DNA of 64,000 bases from Hyphomicrobiales bacterium (GTDB lineage: Bacteria; Pseudomonadota; Alphaproteobacteria; Rhizobiales; Devosiaceae). The position numbers and the translations under genes were made by a program. The notes below the pieces were generated by a model. The model did no database searches, was not told the origin of the DNA, and saw nothing but the letters and a program-made list of their open reading frames with translations. Shown in pieces: positions 1 to 7,387 of the stretch; position 1 is the stretch's first letter, and each line of letters opens with the position of its first letter. The stretch is taken from contig SEEL01000010.1 of assembly GCA_004144345.1 (NCBI GenBank), forward strand, positions 1 to 64,000, given 5' to 3'.

Positions 1-14
1 ATGTTAAGAAAGTA

Positions 15-614
15 CTAGGTACGAAAATGCTTGTGCGCCAAGTCTTTCCGAACTCGGCTTAAAGACTCGGGAGTAATCCCTAAATAGGATGCGATCATCC
101 ATTGAGGAACACGCAAAGTAAGATTTGGATAAAGCGTAATAAAATTAAGATAACGCTCCTCTGCTGTTGCACTCAACAACATGTTTATTCTTTTTTGCAT
201 GAAGCGGATGGCATTGTTAAGCATCTTATTGTTTAAATCGTTCATGCATGTAACGTGCTTTGCCGCTTCATTCATAAAGTCTTTTGTCATAATTACTGCT
301 TTGGTAACTTCTACGGAATCGATAAAAAAATCTGAAGGCTCATTAAAAAGAAGACCATTTCTTTCCGACAACCACCATTGTTCAGGTGCAAACTGAATGA
401 TGTGCGTCTTTCCTTTGCTGTCTATAGAATAGCTCCTTAAAAGCCCGGTCGACACGAAAAACCCCTGAGAAGAAACATCACCTTTCATAAGAATCATCTC
501 ATTCTTTTCGAAGCTTTTAACTTTTAAATGGACAGCGATCAAGTTAAATTGCTCATCCGTTATTGATACTTTTTTTTGAAGATAGGTTTTAAAGATTTCA
601 AGATGAGCATCCAT
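15..614 (-). CDS. Crp/Fnr-family transcriptional regulator, Bacteroidetes type
   Basis: A 199-residue cyclic-nucleotide-binding-fold regulator. The N-terminal two thirds is the cNMP-like beta barrel (GDVSSQGFFVSTGLLRSY, then HIIQFAPEQWW). The C-terminus is a winged helix-turn-helix with the signature IASYLGITPESLSRVRK near residues 173-189. Wording and length match the short Crp/Fnr proteins common in Sphingobacteriia and Flavobacteriia, not alphaproteobacterial Crp or FnrL, and no cysteine cluster for an Fe-S centre is visible. Codon use is AT-rich, unlike everything after about position 940. It follows the Cys-rich small protein gene by 8 bp on the same strand, probably in one operon. The ligand is unknown. 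The gene is either foreign to this replicon or part of a mis-joined contig end. Confidence 0.85.
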   Translation of the reverse strand: MDAHLEIFKTYLQKKVSITDEQFNLIAVHLKVKSFEKNEMILMKGDVSSQGFFVSTGLLRSYSIDSKGKTHIIQFAPEQWWLSERNGLLFNEPSDFFIDSVEVTKAVIMTKDFMNEAAKHVTCMNDLNNKMLNNAIRFMQKRINMLLSATAEERYLNFITLYPNLTLRVPQWMIASYLGITPESLSRVRKDLAHKHFRT

Positions 615-622
615 AGATAAAA

Positions 623-781
623 CTACTTTTTATCAGGATTGATGGCAGAAAAATCGACTCCACACTTACAATTAGATGCACATCCCCCGCTTTTTGGAGA
701 AACAGCTCTATAAATGATGCGACCTACATAAAAAACTGCAGCAGCAAAAATCAGGATGATCAATATCATTTGTACGTCCAT
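623..781 (-). CDS. FeoB-associated Cys-rich membrane protein (small)
   Basis: A 52-residue protein that I read directly from the minus strand (start codon 781-779, stop TAG 625-623). It has one N-terminal membrane segment (MILIILIFAAAVFYVGRII) followed by a short Cys-rich tail, GGCASNCKCG. This is the pattern of the small FeoB-associated proteins (Pfam12669 type) that sit directly after feoB in many Bacteroidetes. Upstream, in another frame, a hydrophobic tail (IDIYKTAAFATLVIFVIWTYK, open from 831 to a TGA at 768-766) overlaps its start and could be the last residues of an upstream membrane protein such as FeoB. The body of that protein is absent. AT-rich composition matches the Crp/Fnr gene. 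Confidence 0.7.
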   Translation of the reverse strand: MDVQMILIILIFAAAVFYVGRIIYRAVSPKSGGCASNCKCGVDFSAINPDKK

Positions 782-935
782 ATCACAAAAATAACTAAAG
801 TGGCAAATGCAGCCGTCTTGTAAATGTCAATTTAACGTTGCAGAAGGCCTACGGTGCCACCCACCCAGTCAAAGTCTTTATTATACCTCACCCCAATCAT
901 TTTACCTCTACTTAAACGGGCTAGATTTATACAAA
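782..935. other. Composition boundary / probable junction
   Basis: Transition between AT-rich Bacteroidetes-like DNA and GC-rich alphaproteobacterial DNA. No complete gene lies here. On the minus strand a hydrophobic reading frame (766-831) would fit the tail of a membrane protein upstream of the small Cys-rich gene, but it hits a stop at 832-834. On the other side the flbY-like gene loses its normal C-terminal part just after MAENL, at about 936-940, and reads NFV then stop. No insertion-sequence ends, tRNA or clear direct repeat are visible. Confidence 0.6.
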
Positions 936-1244
936 GTTGAGGTTCTCCGCCATCTGGGTTGCCAGTTTGTCGTGGCCAAGCTTCAGCATGGCGACATCGT
1001 CGGGAGCCTCCGCCTTCAGCCGCTCCACCTGGCGCTGCACGGCCCGCGAATAGCTGACATATTCCTGGGCGAGCCGCATCTTCTCGGCGCCCAGGCTCCC
1101 GGAGTCGCGATGCCGGCCGGCGCGGAGCAGGGTGGTTTCCTGGTTCATCACGTCGACCAGGGCGCGAAGCGTGCCCTCGGTGAATGCGATCAGGTCTCGG
1201 GCGGGCAGGTCGTCGAGGGCAGCGAGGCGTTGTGCGGCGGTCAT
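927..1244 (-). pseudogene. flbY: FlgN/FlbY-like flagellar chaperone, C-terminally truncated
   Basis: The 105-residue remnant (MTAAQRLAALDDLPARDLIAFTEGTLRALVDVMNQE...) is a mostly helical protein of the FlgN-like type. In Caulobacter it is encoded third in flgI-cheL-flbY, the order seen here. From memory, family members continue beyond the MAENLR-like motif with a tail ending in a short YG..G segment, about 140-150 residues in total. Here the sequence reads MAENLNFV and stops exactly where base composition falls, so the end looks replaced rather than natural. It starts 19 bp after cheL. The likely role is a chaperone for hook-filament junction proteins, or a flagellar regulator. Function after truncation is doubtful. 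Confidence 0.65.
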
Positions 1245-1263
1245 GTCGGACTCTCGTTCTATA

Positions 1264-1545
1264 TTACTGGTTTGCTTCCTGGAGGCGAAGGAGATCGCCC
1301 ATCAACTGGTCGGCGAGGCCAATGCCGCCATTCTGGGCCAGCACGTCGGCGAACTGTTCAGCCTGCATGCCGCGCCACGTCTCTTCAGCGAAGCCGCCTC
1401 CAAAGTTGGCCTCGGAGGTGTCGAGTGAGGAGAACATTTCCTTCATCAGCGTGTTCAGGAACACCCCCTCGAGTTCCACCGCCTGCTTGTGCAGCTTGTC
1501 GTAGCCGGCGGGCTTGTTGGCTTGGTCGATCGCAGCGACGTTCAT
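1264..1545 (-). CDS. cheL: Rod-binding protein (FlgJ N-terminal-domain type, CheL-like)
   Basis: A 93-residue protein equivalent to only the rod-scaffold half of enterobacterial FlgJ, with no muramidase domain. The hallmark is KQAVELEGVFLNTLMKEMFSSL, then a Gly-rich loop (NFGGGFAEETWRGMQAEQFADVLAQNGGIGLADQL). It should help build the rod through the periplasm. In Caulobacter the same short protein is CheL and follows flgI. The start is taken at ATG 1545-1543, overlapping the flgI stop by one base (TGATG). A GTG three bases upstream is possible but less natural. Transcribed from the flgI promoter. Confidence 0.85.
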   Translation of the reverse strand: MNVAAIDQANKPAGYDKLHKQAVELEGVFLNTLMKEMFSSLDTSEANFGGGFAEETWRGMQAEQFADVLAQNGGIGLADQLMGDLLRLQEANQ

Positions 1546-2669
1546 CACATCACCTCGATGGCGGCTTGCAGGGCACCCGACGCCTTGATCGCCTGTAGAA
1601 TGGCGATCAAATCGCGCGGGCTGATCCCCAGGGCGTTGAGGCCATCCACCAGCTCCTGCAGGCTCACCGACTCCTTGACCAGCGTGAGGTCGGAATTGAC
1701 GAGGTCGACATTGAGGTCGGTGCGCGGGACGACGACCGTCTCGCCATCGCTGAACGGGTCAGGCTGGGAGACTTCCGGGGTTTCGGCGATCGTAACGGTG
1801 AGGTTGGACTGGGCGACGGCGACCGTCGAGACGCGCACGTCCTTGCCCATCACGATGATGCCGGAGTTCTCGTCGATGACGATCTTGGCGGGCTGGTCGG
1901 TTTCGATCACCAGCTGTTCGACGTCGGTGATGAGGTCGACAATGTTGCCGTTGAAGTTCGGCGGAAGGTTGATGCGCACCGTCGCCGAATCCTCGGGCGT
2001 CGCGCAGGGCACGCCGATGAAGTCGTTGATCGACAGTGCGACGCGGCGCGAGGTCGTGAAGTCGGGGTTCTTGAGCGACAGGCGGATAGTGCGCAGCGCG
2101 CCCATGGTGAAGCCGATTTCGCGCTCGATCAGCCCACCCGAGGAGATCCGGCCGGTGGTAGGGACGCCTGAGACGATCGTTGCCGCCTGGCCCTCGGCGC
2201 TGAAGCCGTTGATCGTTACCGAGCCCTGCGCGAGGACGTAGACTTCGCCATCGGCGCCCAGCAGCGGTGTCACCAGCAGGGTGCCGCCCTGCAGGCTCGA
2301 GGCGTCGCCGAGGGCCGACACGTTTACATCGAGGCGTGAGCCCTGGGTGGAGAAAGCGGGGAGGTTGGCAGTGACCATCACGGCGGCAACATTTGCCGTG
2401 CGCATGTTCTCGCCGCGGGTGTTCACGCCCAGGCGTTCGAGCATCGCCTGCAGGCTCTGCCTGGTGAAGGGCGAATTGTTGAGGCCGTCGCCGGTGCCGT
2501 TGAGACCGACGACGAGGCCGTAGCCGACGAGCTGGTTGTCGCGGACGCCCTCGATATTGACGATGTCCTTGATGCGCGCCGTCGCGGCCTGGGCCGGCGC
2601 CAGCGGCGCGATCAGCGTGGTGAGGGCGAGGATCGCCGCCAGTGCCTGCTTGAGTGCCCGATAGTTCAT
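1545..2669 (-). CDS. flgI: Flagellar P-ring protein FlgI
   Basis: 374 residues with a cleavable signal peptide (ALAAILALTTLIAPLAPAQA) followed by the FlgI core ARIKDIVNIEGVRDNQLVGYGLVVGLNGTGDG. Polymerises into the periplasmic P ring of the basal body around the rod in the peptidoglycan layer. Length is normal for the family. First gene of flgI-cheL-flbY and divergent from fliX. A sigma-54-like -24/-12 element lies about 55-70 bp upstream, with two FlbD-like boxes further up, which fits class III (late) expression. Contacts with FlgA, the P-ring chaperone encoded at 20055-20996, are expected. Confidence 0.97.
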   Translation of the reverse strand: MNYRALKQALAAILALTTLIAPLAPAQAATARIKDIVNIEGVRDNQLVGYGLVVGLNGTGDGLNNSPFTRQSLQAMLERLGVNTRGENMRTANVAAVMVTANLPAFSTQGSRLDVNVSALGDASSLQGGTLLVTPLLGADGEVYVLAQGSVTINGFSAEGQAATIVSGVPTTGRISSGGLIEREIGFTMGALRTIRLSLKNPDFTTSRRVALSINDFIGVPCATPEDSATVRINLPPNFNGNIVDLITDVEQLVIETDQPAKIVIDENSGIIVMGKDVRVSTVAVAQSNLTVTIAETPEVSQPDPFSDGETVVVPRTDLNVDLVNSDLTLVKESVSLQELVDGLNALGISPRDLIAILQAIKASGALQAAIEVM

Positions 2670-2722
2670 TTTTCAGTCCCCGGTCGTCGACCCGTCCCCA
2701 CGGGCCAATTCTCCCAAGGCAA

Positions 2723-2738
2723 TGCGAAGACCGTGCCA
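2723..2738 (-). promoter_or_regulatory. Sigma-54 (RpoN) -24/-12 promoter for flgI
   Basis: On the minus strand the sequence reads TGGCACG-GTCT-TCGCA. It matches the RpoN consensus TGGCACG-N4-TTGCA with one mismatch and correct GG-N10-GC spacing. The -12 end points to flgI, whose start is 54 bp further on. No predicted sigma-70-type element is needed. The activator is probably FlbD bound at the boxes upstream (2792-2849). Confidence 0.7.
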
Positions 2739-2791
2739 AACAGGCAGGGCACTGAAATTATTGATGAAATAGGCCAGCCGGGGCCATGCGG

Positions 2792-2806
2792 CGGCAGCAA
2801 TTGCCC
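2792..2806. promoter_or_regulatory. FlbD-like inverted repeat, copy 1 (flgI/fliX region)
   Basis: CGGCA-GCAAT-TGCCC, one arm mismatch from the window consensus CGGCA-N5-TGCCG. It lies 7 bp from the CtrA box, on the flgI side, about 55 bp upstream of the flgI -24 element, where an enhancer-binding activator would sit. Confidence 0.5.
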
Positions 2807-2812
2807 GGTGCG

Positions 2813-2827
2813 TTAACGGCCTGTTAA
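2813..2827. promoter_or_regulatory. CtrA box upstream of fliX
   Basis: TTAA-CGGCCTG-TTAA is a perfect match to the alphaproteobacterial CtrA full site TTAA-N7-TTAA. It lies 53 bp before the fliX start codon, as expected when CtrA overlaps the -35 region of a class II flagellar promoter. Confidence 0.75.
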
Positions 2828-2834
2828 CGATGGG

Positions 2835-2849
2835 CGGCAGATTTTGCCG
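2835..2849. promoter_or_regulatory. FlbD-like inverted repeat, copy 2 (flgI/fliX region)
   Basis: CGGCA-GATTT-TGCCG, a perfect 5-bp inverted repeat with a 5-bp spacer, 8 bp downstream of the CtrA box. It would overlap the fliX -10 region, so binding here could repress fliX while acting at a distance on flgI. Confidence 0.6.
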
Positions 2850-2879
2850 GTCACTCAACGACCCATGCAGAGTCGCGTT

Positions 2880-3296
2880 ATGCGCATCGAAACCACCATA
2901 CGTTCCAGCGCTGTTCAGAGCCGTAGCGGCGTCGGCCGCAGCGCCAGCGGTGGTTTTTTCGTGCCGGATCAAGCCACTAGCAGCCAGACCGCCTCCGCCC
3001 AACCCGTCGCCCACGCCGCCGGCCTCGACTCCCTGCTCGCCCTGCAAGCCGTTGATGATCCTCTATTAAAGAAGAAAAAAGCGATCCGGCGCGGCAACTC
3101 GCTGCTCGACTCCCTCGAAGCCGTGAAGGCCGACATGTTGCTGGGCCGGGTCTCGGAAGGCCGCCTCAACCAGCTCCTCGCCCTCGTCACCACCGCCCGC
3201 GACCGCCAGATGCCCGAACTCGACGCGGTGCTCGACGATATCGAGCTTAGGGCGCGGGTAGAACTCGCGAAATTCGGACGCTTCCCGAACCCATAG
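2880..3296 (+). CDS. fliX: Flagellar assembly regulator FliX
   Basis: 138 residues. FliX-type pattern: a short basic N-terminus (MRIETTIRS), a linker with FFVPDQ, then AGLDSLLALQAVDD and a helical C-terminal half with LLDSLEAVKADMLLGRVSEGRLNQLLALV. In Caulobacter FliX binds the sigma-54 activator FlbD and couples its activity to completion of early basal-body parts. The start is taken at ATG 2880 because family members begin MR/KI. An in-frame ATG at 2865 would add five residues, and neither has a clear Shine-Dalgarno. Divergent from flgI with shared CtrA and FlbD-like boxes. flbD itself is not in this window. Confidence 0.85.
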   Translation: MRIETTIRSSAVQSRSGVGRSASGGFFVPDQATSSQTASAQPVAHAAGLDSLLALQAVDDPLLKKKKAIRRGNSLLDSLEAVKADMLLGRVSEGRLNQLLALVTTARDRQMPELDAVLDDIELRARVELAKFGRFPNP

Positions 3297-3408
3297 TCCT
3301 CCGGTCATCTGCGGATGGGCGAATTTATCAAGCATTAAGCCAACGCTTGCGAGGGGTCTGGCGTCCAACTATAAGGCGCGCAACTCGGGGAAGGTGAGTT
3401 GAGTCCTT

Positions 3409-3831
3409 ATGGTGCGCAGTGCAGTAGCAGAGGCTGAATATCGGCCCACTGAAGACGAACCCTTCATGAACCCGCGTCAGCGGGAGTATTTCCGGCGGAA
3501 ACTGGAAAACTGGAGGGAGGATATTCTCCGCGAGAGTCGCGAAACTCTCGAGAACCTCCAGGAAGAAAGCCAAAACCACCCGGACATGGCCGATCGCGCG
3601 TCATCGGAAAGCGACCGTGCGCTTGAGCTTCGTACGCGTGACCGGCAGCGCAAGCTGATCAGCAAGATCGATGCGGCGCTCAAGCGGATCGAAGACGGCA
3701 GCTATGGCTATTGTGAAGAGACTGGCGATCCGATCGGTATTGCCCGCCTCGACGCCCGCCCCATCGCCACCCTGAGCCTTGAGGCTCAGGAGATGCATGA
3801 GCGGCGCGAAAAAGTGTACCGCGACGAGTGA
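3409..3831 (+). CDS. dksA: RNA polymerase-binding factor DksA, one-cysteine type
   Basis: 140 residues: an N-terminal coiled-coil (NPRQREYFRRKLENWREDILRESRETLENLQEES), the acidic coiled-coil-tip region (DMADRASSESD), and a C-terminal globular segment GYCEETGDPIGIARLDARPIATLSLEAQEMHERRE. It binds in the RNA polymerase secondary channel with ppGpp. Only the first of the four zinc cysteines remains; the others are Thr, Ser and Ala, as is common in alphaproteobacteria, so the fold must hold without a full zinc site. Start at ATG 3409, with GAAGGTGAG upstream. A strong terminator follows. Confidence 0.95.
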   Translation: MVRSAVAEAEYRPTEDEPFMNPRQREYFRRKLENWREDILRESRETLENLQEESQNHPDMADRASSESDRALELRTRDRQRKLISKIDAALKRIEDGSYGYCEETGDPIGIARLDARPIATLSLEAQEMHERREKVYRDE

Positions 3832-3852
3832 TTGTCCGAGCAGAGAATTTGG

Positions 3853-3876
3853 AAGGCCCGCAGCGATGCGGGCCTT
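3853..3876. terminator. Rho-independent terminator (dksA, probably bidirectional)
   Basis: AAGGCCCGCA-GCGA-TGCGGGCCTT, a 10-bp perfect stem with a tetraloop, 21 bp after the dksA stop. The plus strand continues CGTCTTTTC. It also sits at the 3' end of the convergent P-loop gene and may serve both. Confidence 0.85.
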
Positions 3877-3883
3877 CGTCTTT

Positions 3884-4426
3884 TCAATCGCGGGTTAGGC
3901 CCCAAGCGGCATAGAGCCGGTTGAGCTGGCCAATGTTGTCGATTTCCACAATCGGCAGACCGGCCCTCGGCAGTTCCTGGCGGTAGCGTGCGAGGTTGCC
4001 GGGCGACACCACCAGGATCCAGTGCACCATGGACCATTTGATGCCACGGTCGCGTGCGCCCTCAAGATAGCCGGCGCGCTGCGTCTCGAAGAGGCTGCGA
4101 CGGATGTAGCGAATGAGGTTGGCCCAGCGATTGGCGCCAAGCAGCACAATGCCCGTGGCGCGCTTGAGGCGGGCGGGCATGAGCTTGGAGTAATTGCCCT
4201 CCATTACCCAGCTTTCGCGGCGGATCGCGCTGTCGTGCAATGCTGCGAACTCGGTGTCGGGCCGCTGCACCCAGTCGGTATCGGGTTGGTGGCGAAAGCG
4301 GTCGAGGTGGACGGCGGGCCACCCGGTCCGGCGCTCGATTGCGACCGCTAGCGTCGACTTTCCGTTGCTGGACGGACCGCAGATCATCAGGCGCGGCCCG
4401 AGGCCCGCAAGTGGCGGTATCTCCAT
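3884..4426 (-). CDS. P-loop NTPase, adenylate-kinase-like (FlaR/topology-modulation type)
   Basis: 180 residues. Walker A GPSSNGKST at residues 17-25 of MEIPPLAGLGPRLMICGPSSNGKST, then HLDRFRHQPDTDWVQRP and WVMEGNYSKLMPARL. This layout belongs to small nucleoside-kinase-like ATPases annotated as AAA family ATPase or DNA topology modulation protein FlaR-like. The tail IRYIRRSLFETQRAGYLEGARDR is basic and may form the lid. The substrate is unknown, and the FlaR name is historical rather than functional. Single gene between the dksA terminator and the decarboxylase terminator. Confidence 0.7.
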   Translation of the reverse strand: MEIPPLAGLGPRLMICGPSSNGKSTLAVAIERRTGWPAVHLDRFRHQPDTDWVQRPDTEFAALHDSAIRRESWVMEGNYSKLMPARLKRATGIVLLGANRWANLIRYIRRSLFETQRAGYLEGARDRGIKWSMVHWILVVSPGNLARYRQELPRAGLPIVEIDNIGQLNRLYAAWGLTRD

Positions 4427-4443
4427 ACTTCCTCCCAGAGACG

Positions 4444-4467
4444 AAAAGGCCGCCCCGAAGGGCGGCC
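4444..4467 (-). terminator. Rho-independent terminator of the decarboxylase gene
   Basis: GGCCGCCC-TTCG-GGGCGGCC read on the minus strand, an 8-bp stem with a stable UUCG loop followed by TTTT. It lies 22 bp after the stop of the PLP decarboxylase gene. Confidence 0.9.
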
Positions 4468-4489
4468 CGTCAATCCCGCAGCGCAGCCG

Positions 4490-5668
4490 TTACTCCGGCT
4501 GCTGCTCCTTGCCGGTGTAGACCTCTTCGACCCAGTACTGGTCGCGGCGGTCGAAGCCGTTGAAGGGCGTCAGTGACGCCTGCGTGTAGGCGCCCATCAG
4601 GCCGAATTCGACCCAGTCGTCCTCGTCGATATCGGAGGGCAGGGTGAATACCTGCGGCAGCACGTCGTAGCTGTCACAAGTCGGGCCCCAGATGGTGAAT
4701 TCCGAGAACTGCGTGTCGTTGTCGTGGAGGCGCGGGCCGCGCCAGACGCGCACCGGCGGGGTGAAGTGCATGAACTTCACTTCCATCAGCGAGCCATAGG
4801 CGCCGTCATTGACGTAGACCGACTGGCCGCCCCGCTGGTGTTTCACACGCAAAAGCAGTGACGTAGATGAGGTCACCAAGGCGCGGCCGGGCTCGATGAT
4901 GAGCTCGGGGCCGGACTTGCCGAAATTGTCCTTCACAGCGGTCGCGATGGTCTCGAAATAATAGTCCATCGGCGGGGCTTCGCTGGTCGGGTAGGGGGCC
5001 GGATAGCCGCCACCGATATTGAGGCGCTTCAACTCGATACCGGCCTCTTCGGCGATCTTGGCGGCCGCTGCGATGTGGCGCTCATAGGCATAGGCGTCTT
5101 CGCACTGGCTGCCGACGTGGAAGCAGAGCGAGGGGGTGAAGCCCATCTGGTCGACGAGCTTGACGATCTCGGCCGCGCCGTCCTGCATGACGCCGAACTT
5201 GATGCCGAAATCGTATGATTTCAGGGCCTTGCCGGCCTTGAAGCGGGTGGTGACTTCGATGTCGCGCGAGGGGGAGACGACTGCCGCGAGCTGGTCGAGC
5301 TGCTGCGGGTGGTCGATGGTGAAGGAGCGGACGCCGAACTCCTCGTAAGCCCTTTCGATCTCACGCTTATTCTTGATCGGATTGTTGTAGTGCATGACCG
5401 CGCCGGGGGCGTTGTCGCGAACCAGTTCCATCTCGCGATTGGAGGCGACGTCGAAGGCCTTGAGGCCTTCCTCGTGCAGCTGCTTGATGATGTGGGGCGA
5501 CGGGTTACACTTGACCGCATAGGTCAGCAGGCCGTCGAAGCCCTTCCGGAACACCTTTACGGCGCGATGCAGTTCGCGCTGCGAGAACAAAAAGCTCGGG
5601 AAATCAGGCTCTTCGGTCGCGATGAGCTGTGAGGTGTTGGCATAGACGGTCTGGTCTTCGGCAGCCAT
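4490..5668 (-). CDS. PLP-dependent ornithine/lysine decarboxylase (fold type III)
   Basis: 392 residues of the alanine-racemase-fold ODC/arginine/diaminopimelate decarboxylase family. The PLP lysine is in YAVKCNPSP near residue 45, the glycine loop is NIGGGYPAPYP, the phosphate-binding site is EPGRALV, and the C-terminal active-site cysteine motif is GPTCDSYD. It should make putrescine (or cadaverine) from ornithine (or lysine). Start at ATG 5668, preceded by AAAGGGA. The open frame extends upstream without good initiation signals. About 200 bp of leader precede it, shared with the divergent Deg protease gene. Alphaproteobacterial homologues can carry a speF-type leader RNA, but I cannot confirm one here. 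Confidence 0.9.
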   Translation of the reverse strand: MAAEDQTVYANTSQLIATEEPDFPSFLFSQRELHRAVKVFRKGFDGLLTYAVKCNPSPHIIKQLHEEGLKAFDVASNREMELVRDNAPGAVMHYNNPIKNKREIERAYEEFGVRSFTIDHPQQLDQLAAVVSPSRDIEVTTRFKAGKALKSYDFGIKFGVMQDGAAEIVKLVDQMGFTPSLCFHVGSQCEDAYAYERHIAAAAKIAEEAGIELKRLNIGGGYPAPYPTSEAPPMDYYFETIATAVKDNFGKSGPELIIEPGRALVTSSTSLLLRVKHQRGGQSVYVNDGAYGSLMEVKFMHFTPPVRVWRGPRLHDNDTQFSEFTIWGPTCDSYDVLPQVFTLPSDIDEDDWVEFGLMGAYTQASLTPFNGFDRRDQYWVEEVYTGKEQQPE

Positions 5669-5870
5669 TGGGCATTCCCTTTCGGAGTGCGAGGAAACGG
5701 CAAAACGCGGCTGCATATAGGGACGTTCACCCCCCTGCACAACGGCATATTTTTCCGGGTTACAAATCGGTAAGCCGAAGCATCACAAAGGTGCCTAAAT
5801 CCGGGCGTTTCGCTGGGTAGCAAAGGTGGGCAACAGCGCCCAACAGTCAGGTCGAAGTGGGAGTAAAGTC

Positions 5871-7289
5871 GTGGTTTGGCGGCACACAGTTCTGGCCCTT
5901 CTGGGGATTGCGGTGATGGTGGCGGCGCAGCCGGCGCTGGCACAGGGCGACGCCAGGCAGGTGCCGCAGTCGGAAGCCGAGGTGCAGCTGAGCTTTGCGC
6001 CGGTGGTCAAACAGGTAACGCCGGCGGTGGTGAACGTTTACGCCACCAAGACCGAGCAGGGGTTTGAATCGCCCTTTGCCAACGACCCGTTCTTCTCGCG
6101 GTTTTTCGGCGGTCGCGACATGTTCCGCAGCCGGCCGCGGACCTCGCAGTCGCTGGGCTCGGGTGTGATCGTTGACGCCAAGGGCGTGATCATCACCAAT
6201 TCGCACGTGGTCAACGGCGCCGACGACATCCGCATTGCGCTGAGCGGCGGGCGGGAGTTCCCGGTGACGCTGCTGCTCGACGATCCGAAATCGGACCTCG
6301 CGGTGCTGCAGATCGAGAATGCCAATGGCCGGACCTTCCCGGCACTCACCTTCGCCGATTCCGACACGCTGGAAGTGGGCGACCTCGTGCTCGCCATCGG
6401 CAACCCGTTCGGCGTTGGCCAGACGGTGACCTCGGGGATCGTGTCGGCACTGGCGCGGACCGGGGTCGAGACCGGTAATTTCGACTATTTCATCCAGACC
6501 GATGCCGCCATCAATCCGGGCAATTCGGGCGGCGCGCTGGTCAATCTCAAGGGCGAACTGGTGGGGATCAACACGGCGATCTTCACCCGCTCGGGCGGTT
6601 CGGTGGGCATCGGCTTCGCCATCCCGGTCAACATGGCCAAGACCGTCGCGGCGGCGGGCACCGACGGCGGCGTGCTGGTACGGCCCTGGTTCGGGGCGCG
6701 GCTCCAGGAGATCACCACCGACATCGCCGACAGCCTCAATATCGACCCGCCGCATGGCGCGCTGATCGCCGAGGTTGCCGCCGGCAGCCCGGCGGACCGG
6801 GCGGGCCTCAAGCCGGGCGATGCGATTGTCAGGATCGACGGCATCGACGTCGACGCGCCGCAGGGTTTTGATTTCCGCTTCGCCACCAAGCAGATCGGGA
6901 CCGATGTCAATCTGACCTATGTGCGGGCAGGGGAGATGGCGGATGTCCAGGTCGCCGTGGCGGCGGCACCCGGTACCGCAGCGGATGAGGTGACCGACAT
7001 TACCGGCAATACGCGCTTCGCCGGGACGACGGCGCAGGTGCTGACGCCGCCGCTGGCGCAGGACATGAATCTGCCCTTCGACACGACAGGCATCGTGGTC
7101 AGCCGCGTTGCAGCCGGTTCGCCGGCCGACCGGATGGGCCTGCGCGCCGGCGACATCATCGTCAGCATCAATGGCGAGAAGATCGACGATGTGGGGACGT
7201 TCAGCTCGCTGGTATCGAAGCGGACGGACGGCTGGCAGATCGTGCTGCAGCGCAACGGGCAGACGATCCAGTCCTTCGTCAGTGGCTGA
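5871..7289 (+). CDS. degP: Periplasmic Deg/HtrA-family serine endoprotease with two PDZ domains
   Basis: 472 residues from GTG 5871 (GGGAG eight bases upstream; an ATG at 5826 would add 15 residues before the signal peptide). Signal peptide TVLALLGIAVMVAAQPALAQ. Trypsin-like triad: His in TNSHVVNGADD, Asp in DPKSDLAVLQI, Ser in INPGNSGGALV. Two PDZ domains follow (WFGARLQEITTDIADSL... and TGIVVSRVAAGSPADRMGLRAGDIIVSI). It degrades or refolds misfolded envelope proteins. Whether it is DegP, DegQ or a Do-like paralogue cannot be settled from sequence alone. It precedes rarA, as in many Hyphomicrobiales. Confidence 0.92.
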   Translation: MVWRHTVLALLGIAVMVAAQPALAQGDARQVPQSEAEVQLSFAPVVKQVTPAVVNVYATKTEQGFESPFANDPFFSRFFGGRDMFRSRPRTSQSLGSGVIVDAKGVIITNSHVVNGADDIRIALSGGREFPVTLLLDDPKSDLAVLQIENANGRTFPALTFADSDTLEVGDLVLAIGNPFGVGQTVTSGIVSALARTGVETGNFDYFIQTDAAINPGNSGGALVNLKGELVGINTAIFTRSGGSVGIGFAIPVNMAKTVAAAGTDGGVLVRPWFGARLQEITTDIADSLNIDPPHGALIAEVAAGSPADRAGLKPGDAIVRIDGIDVDAPQGFDFRFATKQIGTDVNLTYVRAGEMADVQVAVAAAPGTAADEVTDITGNTRFAGTTAQVLTPPLAQDMNLPFDTTGIVVSRVAAGSPADRMGLRAGDIIVSINGEKIDDVGTFSSLVSKRTDGWQIVLQRNGQTIQSFVSG

Positions 7290-7387
7290 CAGCGGGATCA
7301 ATACGTTAGCGCCGGAGCGGCGCGGGACCTATATAGTCGCGAGGCTGGGGCGCCTGCCGCCGGCCGAATCCTCGCCGGAATATCCTG

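Noticed and set aside
926-942. 13-base similarity (CAACTTTGTATAA on the minus strand) to a synthetic recombination-site core at the composition boundary
   Set aside because: Too short to be convincing and the rest of such a site is absent. Noted only because it lies at the suspected junction.
5669-5870. speF-type leader RNA upstream of the ornithine/lysine decarboxylase
   Set aside because: Plausible by genome context, but I could not identify the conserved core by eye. A covariance-model scan of the minus strand would decide.
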